64,000 bases of DNA from Haliclystus octoradiatus (lineage: Eukaryota > Cnidaria > Staurozoa > Stauromedusae > Haliclystidae), in contig OU744446.1 of NCBI GenBank assembly GCA_916610825.1, positions 3,543,001 through 3,607,000 on the forward strand, written 5' to 3'. Made by a program: the position numbers and the translations under genes. The stretch's first letter is position 1. Each line of letters starts with the position of its first letter. A model generated the notes under the pieces. The model had not been told where the DNA came from, ran no database searches, and saw nothing but the letters and a program-made list of their open reading frames with translations. Shown here in pieces: positions 44,101 through 64,000 of the stretch.

Positions 44101-46705
44101 AAACGTGAGACTGTGAGATTCAGTTTAAAATCAGGTGACTCATGACAAGGTTGTGATACCTGAAAGATCTGGTCAAAGTGTTCCTGAAATTTGTTGCGTA
44201 TTTCTATTTGACTATACTACTAGGTAAGTACCTACATTGTAGATTTGCAATCCTTACCTGGCATTGGCGACGAATCGTTGTGAATGGATAGCTGATAGCA
44301 TCTTGTACATAAAGACTAAAGAAAAAATATAACTTAATTTATGAGTATTGTAATCCAAAAAATTAGATCGGTTTATATAGGCCTACCATGCTCACAAGAA
44401 ATGGGATATGTTTCTTGCATGCAGCTTAACCCCCTATGCACAGTTCATGAACAGTTTATGAAAAAGTTTTTGAAAACAGGCCATTTTTGTGTCTCACTCT
44501 TTTTCCGCCACCGGTAACCCGTTCATTATCCACAAGACGGTTTACACCAAAAAGACATTAAATATTTCAAGCTTTTGTCTCTTAAAAAAAATTGCCGAAT
44601 CAAATGAAAATCTGCTTTCAGAATGATCTATTCAACATTCAGCTGAAAATTATCCAGATTTGAGAAACAGCAAAAGAGATATAAGCCACAAAAATCAAAG
44701 TTTTTAGTTTTGGATTTTTCCCAAGTGTTTATGCGCTTGGCACCTCTTTACAACTTTTCCTATGACAAAGGTATCTTTAATCCCCATCAATTATAGGCCT
44801 ACATATAAAAGTGTATATAGATGATTCACAGTGATAATCTTAGCTAGGTTAAGCCATAAAGAGGTTTAGCTGTTTGAAAGAAAAAAATAATTTTGCATTT
44901 TTTGACTTTAGGAACTTGTAGGCCTATCTCTTTCGTTGGGCTGCAAGTATTGATTGAAAGCAGATTGTCATTTGGATCAACCGTTTTTTTTATTAGATAC
45001 AAAAACACAAATCCTTAAATTTTTTTCTGGTTTAAACCCTGTTATGAAAAATTAACAGGTTCCCGGTGGTGGAAAAAGAATGATACACAAAATCGTCACG
45101 ATCGCACAAAGCAAAAACACAAGAATAACATGTATAAGTATAAAATGTTTCTCAATCCAAAGAAGTCCCAATATCCTGTTTATACGCTTTAAATGAAAAC
45201 AAATATATGAATAGCTAGCTTTTGAAACAATTTAAATACGATTAATAGCATCCATACAAGTGTGGAAGCCGGTAATTTTTTAAGGACAAAATATAGATCA
45301 TATCAACAACTTCCCATTTGACTGTAAGTTCTAATGCATATGAGCTGTGAGATTCCTTTTTGAACAATCAAATGGATAAAAAAATACTTACCAACCCAAA
45401 CCAAGAGCAAATCCAGCAAACCTATCCCAGTTTTCTGAAAAACAATTAATTTTTTAGTAAAATATTTGATTTTTAACAACGTTTCAGCTACATTCGTTAG
45501 TCATTTTCAAGTTATGGTTTAAAAAATTTAAGATCTATGTATTTATAAGGTGAACATTTATAATTGTAAATTTCACCTTGTAAATAAACACAATGTAAAT
45601 TTTTTTCTTTGAAACTTCGGTTATCCAGACAGGTCCCAGGTAACCATTCTGGGAGCCCGGTTAGTCATTTCCCGCCATTGGGATGCCATAGGTTCAATAC
45701 ATGTGAATGTAGCGCCTTGTGCAAGACTAAAACCCTCCTTGACAGCTTACGGGCACAGCCTACAGTGAAACCTGTATATAACGGCCAGTTACGAGAGGTA
45801 GATAAATTGACCACTATAGACAGGTGGCCTTTATATACAGAATTGATTCAATAGAAAATTCTATTTTAAACATTGCAAGAGTGACCACTATAGACAGGTG
45901 GCTGCTGTATAGAAGTAACCGTTATAACAGGCTTGACTGTACTAATTATTATTTAAAGAGAACAACTTTAAGTAATTTATTAAATCTATTTCGTCTTTAT
46001 AATTTAACGAAGTGAATATAAACCCGGCACAAATGGACATTTAAGATACAAGATTAGAAAGAATGCTGTTAGCAGGCAAGATCTTTGTTGCCACGCAATC
46101 ACTTTCTCAGCAAAATTTCCAGCCATTCATTTCATAATTTTATCCATATTTTACAAGAAAATGGCATAATTTATTAATTTCCATGATTAGTTAGTTGTTA
46201 ATTCGTTATATCTGAAATTTACAGGCTCTGTTAGGCTATTTTATAGAGCTCTTAAATGTATAAATATAATCCGCCTGCACAAAATTGAATCCGAATTTGG
46301 CTTTTACTAGCATATTTTCCGAGAAATATATAACCTTGGTTCCTTGGCCGCAAACAATGCATTAATAGATATCCTACGATCTGGCTAATATGGTAATTGA
46401 CTGGGACTGATTGATTCATTTTTAAGTGATTATAAAACATTTCTGTTAAAGTAAAATTATTCAAGAGATTAACTTGTTGATATTAAATAACTTGATTTTG
46501 GCAGCAGTCATCATATCTTTTCGAAACAAGAGCCATTACCTTGGTCGGCCAAACTGAAAGCTGAATCACTGGCAGAATTCGACAAAGATGACAACAATCT
46601 GTCCTCTGCTTCTTGAACCGGATCTGTAGCATTTATGACATTTCTTCTTTGAGACGTATTTGTTTCATACTCTGTTATACCAATACTACTAAAACGATCG
46701 TGCAT
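38136..46705 (-). CDS. SLC25A46: Mitochondrial outer-membrane solute carrier family 25 member 46
   Basis: Seven exons on the minus strand join in frame: 46705-46540, 45434-45392, 44315-44258, 43220-43143, 42306-42206, 39427-39370 and 38756-38136 (about 374 aa). Diagnostic blocks are WDRFAGFALGLG (human LNRFAGFGIGLA), TTIRRQCQ then YQLSPVSVFKV, GIGALWKGGASTYLVQGV, AMLSTMPFYSASLVDSVQ, YPLETVVARLHVQGTRTIID and EEGYFGFYKGFGSLILQYTL. SLC25A46 is a divergent mitochondrial carrier that sits in the outer membrane and links fission/fusion machinery, MICOS and ER contacts. The N-terminal region before the carrier fold is shorter than in human (418 aa). Between exons 5 and 6 about 20-25 residues found in human are absent; either the loop is short here or one phase-neutral exon in the 2.8-kb intron was missed. 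Confidence 0.93.
38885..39050. mobile_element. Degenerate type A hammerhead element fragment
   Basis: Read on the minus strand, CTGATGATCTTCT near 38916 and an AACTTCC remnant resemble a decayed hammerhead arm. The flanking GAGTAGCAAACATG and GAAGCTCTGCTGTATATAGC to ATGTTCAATCAGTAA match the 61110-61195 copy. SLC25A46 last intron. Confidence 0.5.
39640..39880. repeat. Unclassified repeat related to 6360-6610
   Basis: GCCTGCATCACAGACTCAAT and GTCTCCTTGAACAGTGGTGT match, with drift and partly inverted order, text at 6420-6605 (GTCTCCTTGAACAATGCTGT, CTGTGATGCAGAC). Probably two copies of an old MITE family. Confidence 0.45.
40160..40260. repeat. Compact foldback
   Basis: Arms GAGATTTAAAGGTAATGGAA and its imperfect inverse ending AGTACTTTTAAATCTC surround an inner palindrome around CTACTGAAAGTTCAGTAG. 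It may be the end of a larger hAT-like relic that begins near 39952 (GTTGGGACACGCAG). Confidence 0.6.
40439..40888. mobile_element. Pogo-like MITE interrupted by a hAT family B MITE
   Basis: The TA-flanked left end CAGTGAAACCTGTATATAAC and the right end ACAGGTTTAACTG are separated by the nested element 40555-40836. Removing that element and one target copy leaves about 160 bp, the usual size of this family. Confidence 0.9.
40555..40836. mobile_element. hAT MITE family B, 282 bp, nested
   Basis: Perfect inverted ends CAGAGCCATCTATTTACAAG (31 bp in total, to GGGACAC) and perfect 8-bp duplication CTATAGAC at 40547-40554 and 40837-40844. It is inserted in the pogo-like MITE, so it is the younger of the two and looks recent. 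Confidence 0.95.
41124..41337 (+). repeat. tRNA-derived SINE family 2, best copy
   Basis: tRNA-like head with box A-like TGGTTTAGTGGTTGGGG and box B GGGTTGAATCCC, then GTCAGGAAGGGCATCCAGCT, CCACCCCAGTGAAAAAAAGC and a terminal A13 run. SLC25A46 intron. Confidence 0.85.
42592..42890. mobile_element. Composite of type A and type B hammerhead element relics
   Basis: 42610-42700 is a collapsed type A palindrome (AAGAAAGACACATTC, GAGTTTCACG, TTTCTTGACC, then an ATT tract). 42740-42890 is a type B unit with its 100-bp tail (TAAAACTTGACTAATATTTG to AATGGTTTGCATATTATC). The two types lie side by side, as they also do within 700 bp at 24850-25885. It is in the intron between SLC25A46 exons 4 and 5. 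Confidence 0.6.
42748..42787 (+). ncRNA. Hammerhead ribozyme-like motif, type B, near-complete
   Basis: CCGT stem I, ATGAAGA where CTGANGA is expected, a weakened stem II GCAT/GCGC with the same ACAA loop as the 25706 copy, then GAAAC, loop TCAGA, GTC cleavage triplet and ACGG. The 3' half is perfect; the 5' core has decayed. Confidence 0.55.
42934..43088. mobile_element. hAT MITE family A, diverged copy
   Basis: From TTTTTGACCAAAGGTTTATC to ATTTTGCTGGACCCTG, reverse orientation, with the family's GAATTTGCTCTAGCCTTCTG inside. Confidence 0.7.
43548..43727. mobile_element. Pogo-like MITE copy (SLC25A46 intron)
   Basis: AGTGAAACCTGTATATAACG to ATAACAGGTTTGATTGTT, with internal GACCACTATAGACAGGTGGC present twice. 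Ends are slightly decayed. Confidence 0.85.
44488..45095. mobile_element. 600-bp MITE with TTTTGTGTCTCACTC ends
   Basis: Inverted ends of about 34 bp: TTTTTGTGTCTCACTCTTTT plus TCCGCCACCGGTAAC on the left, and the reverse complement with a few mismatches on the right (GTTCCCGGTGGTGG to ATACACAAAAT). The interior is non-coding. I could not define a target duplication. SLC25A46 intron. Confidence 0.6.
45763..45939. mobile_element. Pogo-like MITE, 177 bp, intact ends
   Basis: CAGTGAAACCTGTATATAAC to ACAGGCTTGACTG with TA at 45761-45762 and 45940-45941. Same length as the 31940 copy. It lies in SLC25A46 intron 1. Confidence 0.9.
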
Positions 46706-47395
46706 CTTGGTGAAAAATAGCAAAACAAATGTAAAATTTCGCTGTGTTGTTGCTCGTTCGTCCTTTCTTCTTTTCGCAGCTTTTAGTTTTCAGGATCAAA
46801 ACGCTGTCCTGTTGGAGAAACCTCTCTCTGGTTCCTGTAGGCAAAGCTAATGGGGGAAAGGCAGAGGGAGTTGCCAGGCTGGGGTTGACCCATTGAGGGT
46901 GATAGAGGGGTAAGGCATCTGACATTACAATAAAATAAGACAAGCAAGTGAGTATACCCAATAACGCAATAGATTGACCATTGATTCATAAAACTGACCT
47001 GTTTTCTTCAAGATATAATGGAACATATTTTCAAAAGAAAACAAATGATACTAATAAAACAAATAAAAGTCGGTCACACCCACACCCACACACGATCATT
47101 TGTTACATCCTGGTTGCGCTAGGAGTTGTATGCCTTTGTCTGCCTAAAGAGATTTCCTGGCAAGGTTAAGGACTGACACATCGACGTTGTATTAATTGAA
47201 ACATAATGTACTACATCACCAGTTGTTTTTTCTATAGTCTGAACATCATTGGTGTACATCAACTAGGCCATCCCATTCTTATTTATTAATATGCACCCTA
47301 TTAAGGAATGTTGGCATTTATATGGCAATTTTTAAATGGCAACGCAACATACATATATTTTAGACAGTAGAATTGCATAATAAAATAAAATGATT
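46706..47395. promoter_or_regulatory. SLC25A46 5' flank and LINS1 3' flank
   Basis: Both genes are on the minus strand, so this 690-bp gap must hold the LINS1 polyadenylation signal (AATAAA, seen as TTTATT at 47282-47287) and the SLC25A46 promoter. No repeat family was recognised in it. Confidence 0.5.
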
Positions 47396-50282
47396 TTATG
47401 ACTTCATTATAATGCATTTATCTAATAATTTTATTAAAGGTCTAACATTATATGGAAATAATTCCTTTCTATTTAATAATTTTAATTTTTTATTCAAGTT
47501 AATAAAAACTGTAATCAATAATTCAACGGTATTATTATCATGAAAATTTTTTCTATTTGACGATTGGATATCTTCATCTTCCTCTTCATCAGATATATCA
47601 TATTCAACTAAACGTCTGTTGTTTTTGTGTAAATATTTCATAGCTTCAAAGCTCTCTTTAAAATATACAGGATTATTTATGATATCTTTTAAATATAACA
47701 TCAGAAATTGAAGAAAGTAAGTATCAGGTGATATGAGCCAATCAAGAAGTATATCAGAATCGAAACCAATCGATTGGAGAAATTGATAGAATATCTGATG
47801 AGGGTTAAAGTATTCTGTTGAATCATCATCACATCTATAGATAAAACAAACATGTCGCTTTGATTATTTGATTGGAATGAAACTAAGTTACTTAAAGGAG
47901 CAACATTGACTGGCGGTCGCTACGAGCTTGATTTTGAATTCAGCTTAGTGTAAATTCATCAATCAATGTCAGTCATGGCTTCAAATTTCAAGCTTAAGCA
48001 TGGTTTCAGGCACAGAATTCGAACAACAAACACACACATGATTCTAAGCGTATAGAGCCCACAGGTCACTTTTACCCCTTTAAGATAGACAATAGCAAGG
48101 TCTCAAGAAATACAAATTCAAAAAGTATTTTGTGTAGTGATACAGGTTCAATATCCAGCTTGATTCAAATTATTAATCGTTTTTTCTACTCTACATGTGA
48201 TTTCAAGAATCAAACGGTCCAATCATGAAGAACAGTATTTATGCAGGGTTCATGAACATTTCTATAAAAAATATTTTCCGCAGGGACACAGTGGTGATAT
48301 CTATATCCGTTTTAGTTAAACAATTTCAGATAAAGTACCTCGTGTTCAGTTACAAACAATGGCAATTGTTGGCAATTTTGACTTTCACTGCATAGGTTGC
48401 TTAAACTTTAGACATCCAAACAAAGTTGTTTTTGTGGTGAAAAGACAGACACAATATGATTAAACTAAGACAGAGTCTGCTAAACGGTCTTTTATACAGG
48501 TAGTTGCTTAAAGAGGTGATCATATCATCATATCATTTTACCTGCATGTTCTTAGCTGTTGATAAATTCTTAGTACAATCATCAGGCAATCAATTAGATC
48601 TTTGTCATTCTCCATTAAAATAAGAAGCAATCCACCATGGAATTTTCTGGTTTTACTCATTTCTTCTGGTTGACTATCTGAGTGCATGGTTACCCAGGTG
48701 ATCAATGGATTAGCATAATTGAATAAGTTATTAACAACTGGAATTCCTACAGTAAAGTATTGAGATATTAAAATTAATTAATTTGTAACGTATAAATAAT
48801 TGATAATTGTTTGATTGTTTTCAATCTATATTTAATGTACAAACCTGTACAAAACAGCCAGGTAAGAGAGTTAGATAAATTGACCACTATATACAGGTGA
48901 TCTTTATATACAGGGTTGATTCAATAGAAAATATTATGTTAGACACACAAAAATTGACCACTATAGACAGGTGGCCGCTTTATAGAGGTGGCCGCTATAA
49001 CAGATTTGATTGCAATAACATTTGAGGTTAGCCACTGTCAGTTAGACGATGACTATTGTTTGATAATAACTTTCAATATTAATGCTAGACTGAGCGTTAA
49101 GATTATGGTAGCCTACTTACTATTTAGCAGATTTTCTAGACAAATCAACACAATTTTGATCAATTTTCTGCATGTGTTTGGAGACATTATTTCTTTGTTT
49201 TTGGTTTCCTCGTCAAATATTGATGCACATTGATCGTTATTTCGTACTTTATAATCTTTATGTAGACAACACTCGTAGCTGCGTAAAATACTCATAACTA
49301 AATTTTGCAACGTATCATCACAACAAATTGAGTTTTTCCTCGATAAGATTTTAATAGAAATTTTAATAATTAGAGTTTGTTTAGCTTCCGAGTAGCTTGG
49401 TAATAAGTAGAAATTTGAAAGCATGTACGATGTTAAATCTGTTAGAATACTTGGAAATGGTAAATGTGCAGTTTCAAGATGGTGCGCTTCAGAAATGGTT
49501 AGATAAGCGTTGATGCATGCTTTAAGAAGGGAAATTTCTTCTATTCCCATGTTTCTAAAATCAAATTTTGTTTCTTGAATATGAGTATTTTCTTTAGGTT
49601 TCAGCAATTGGGAAGCAATGTTTAATATCATAAATAAATTACATGTATAATAATCTGATAACTCTGTTGGTTTATTTTCAGACTTTAAAATCTGTAAAAG
49701 TTCTAAAAATAAATCAATCCATTTGGTATGTGAATTGTTTGAAAAAGGAACATTATGTTCTTCATAATTGTGGATTATTCTTTCAACAAATATTTTTCTG
49801 CAATAAATTTTTCCTTCAAACTTGGAGAATGTATTTGCAAGTAGTTTTCGGACTTTGTAAGCAATCACTTTTTCTCCATACAATAAAAGATGCAACAGTT
49901 TTCTAATGAGTAACTCATCATTATCTAACATAACGTCAATAATAGATGGGATTTTGACATTTTGATTGATAAGTTCCAAATCATAATGATTAACCCATTG
50001 GTTTAGGGTGGATAGACTGAGAAGTAATGACTTTCCCAGCGTGCATTTTGGTGTTGAATTTTTTGTACAATATTTGCATTCATCATTGGGCGCTTCTTCA
50101 TCATCAATTAATGTTACGATATTCTTTTTATTTCTAATAAATACATCAATTAAATTATACAGATGATTTATAAAATCTTTATTTGTAGTATTAAATTCAT
50201 TCACTGAAGCTTTATCGTGAAATAAGTTGGAAATTTCATAGAATTTGCAAATTGATAACCCGCTATATTTTCTATCCGCCAT
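47396..50282 (-). CDS. LINS1: Protein Lines homolog 1
   Basis: Three exons join in frame to 601 aa: 50282-49121, 48746-48542 and 47834-47396. Exon 1 encodes a long helical, repeat-like region with YCTKNSTPKCTLGKSLLLSL and later LLRSYECCLHK-like text. Exon 2 has LITWVTMHSD and FHGGLLLILMENDKDLIDCL. Exon 3 has NPHQIFYQFLQSIGFDSDIL, LLDWLISPDTYFLQFLMLYL and the conserved C-terminal Lines motif around KELFPYNVRPLIKLLD. Human LINS1 has 757 residues, so this copy is shorter, mainly in the N-terminal part. Drosophila Lines acts in Wingless/Wnt-dependent patterning; the vertebrate protein is linked to cognition but its biochemistry is poorly known. Its start codon is 250 bp from that of KATNAL2 on the other strand. 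Confidence 0.88.
47896..48079. mobile_element. TTAA MITE subfamily 2 (LINS1 intron 2)
   Basis: AGGAGCAACATTGACTGG to CACTTTTACCCCT, 184 bp, between TTAA at 47892-47895 and 48080-48083. The interior matches the copy at 29137. Confidence 0.85.
48838..49015. mobile_element. Pogo-like MITE copy (LINS1 intron 1)
   Basis: TACAAACCTGTACAAAACAG to GCCGCTATAACAGATTTGAT. Ends are diverged but the three internal CACTATAGACAGGTGG-type phrases remain. Confidence 0.75.
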
Positions 50283-50532
50283 TCAAGTCATGCCTCTTTT
50301 GACTGTTTGACATGTTTGACAATGAGACTTCTAATAAAGTGAATTTGTAAAGTTTGTAAGTCATAGCAACTGTATTAGTGTTCATTGTATATTCTATTAC
50401 GCTTTGTATAAAGTTTCATATCTTTAAAAATGCTTGCATTACTTCATTTGCCAGATTTTGCTCTCAGCTTGATGGTTGAGAATAAGCAGATTGTTGTTCT
50501 GGCAAAGATTATGGCTGTAAACTGAAGGAGAC
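50283..50532. promoter_or_regulatory. Candidate bidirectional promoter of LINS1 and KATNAL2
   Basis: Only 250 bp separate the two start codons, which face away from each other. No repeat was recognised here although both genes are full of them. Shared regulation is inferred from this layout. Confidence 0.5.
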
Positions 50533-63578
<13,046 letters not shown>

Positions 63579-63662
63579 GTAAGTGTAATAATGCAATGTT
63601 AGTATCTCCAATTTCAATCCCAAAGAGCAAGGAGGGGAAGGGGCAGTGGTTTCTGATCCCCC

Positions 63663-64000
63663 ATGCAGGGTCCGACAAAAGTAAGTAATTTGGACGGTGA
63701 CGTCCTACCGAAGGCACCCGTACCGCTCCTCTATTTCTAGTGTAATGGCTCTTTTCGCTAAAAGCAATGATATTAAACGCTCCTTAGATCTCAGCCGCGA
63801 CACTGCAGAACATTCTCAACAGATTTCATGGTAAATAGGCCTCAATTGTCAATGCGCAACAATGCGCCGCAGCTACTCACAATGCAATTCCCTCTGGACC
63901 TTTCCATCGGCCATCCTCAGATGGTAATCATTTGATGTTTTTAGATAGAATTGAGAAGAGAATTGATAATTTTATGATTTATTGTTCAAACATCAACAAA
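63663..64000. mobile_element. hAT MITE family A carrying a head-less SINE family 1 copy
   Basis: CAGGGTCCGACAAAAGTA at 63666 starts the MITE. SINE sequence on the minus strand then runs to about 63944 without its tRNA-like head. MITE interior resumes with AGAATTGATAATTTTATGAT and leaves the window. About 50 bp of MITE are missing at the junction, so a deletion accompanied or followed the insertion. Confidence 0.75.

Overview
The window is A+T-rich genomic DNA of an invertebrate animal. It has many short exons with GT-AG introns, tRNA-derived SINEs and very many short non-autonomous DNA transposons. Cilium and axoneme genes (SAXO1-like, KATNAL2) and a secreted ShK-domain protein suit an aquatic metazoan. 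I cannot name the species from sequence alone. Exon models were made by reading splice sites and checking that phases join; none has transcript support here.

Genes from left to right: a first exon of a ubiquilin-like gene (216-332, minus), head-to-head with a complete COMMD10 (1023-8602, plus, 7 exons, 201 aa); an unrecognised two-exon gene and, 27 bp further along the same strand, a single-exon 140-aa ORF (12930 down to 11523, minus); a complete SAXO1-like gene (17344-21934, plus, 2 exons, 476 aa); a secreted protein with three ShK domains and one papilin-type YGCC module (26992-36850, plus, 11 exons, all introns phase 1); SLC25A46 (46705 down to 38136, minus, 7 exons); LINS1 (50282 down to 47396, minus, 3 exons); and KATNAL2 (50533 to beyond the window end, plus, 15 exons visible). 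LINS1 and KATNAL2 start 250 bp apart on opposite strands, which suggests a shared promoter. These are separate housekeeping and ciliary genes, not one pathway.

The spaces between exons are filled with repeat families that can be defined from the window itself. They are a 175-bp hAT MITE (CAGGGTCCGACAAAA ends), a second hAT family (CAGAGCCATC ends), a 1.1-kb hAT element with a perfect 8-bp target duplication, a 199-bp TTAA MITE, a 177-bp TA-flanked pogo-like MITE, a 1-kb TA-flanked element, a TTCATGAA-rich MITE family and two tRNA-derived SINE families. Several are nested in each other, which gives relative ages.

The most unusual content is a set of palindromic elements whose arms fold as small type I hammerhead ribozymes. 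The clearest are at 25034-25075 (plus) and 60835-60873 (minus). The catalytic core is conserved between them, while both sides of stems I and II have changed together. A second subtype with a GUC cleavage triplet lies at 25706-25745 and 42748-42787. No tRNA or rRNA gene, CRISPR array, retrovirus-like or Polinton-like element was recognised.
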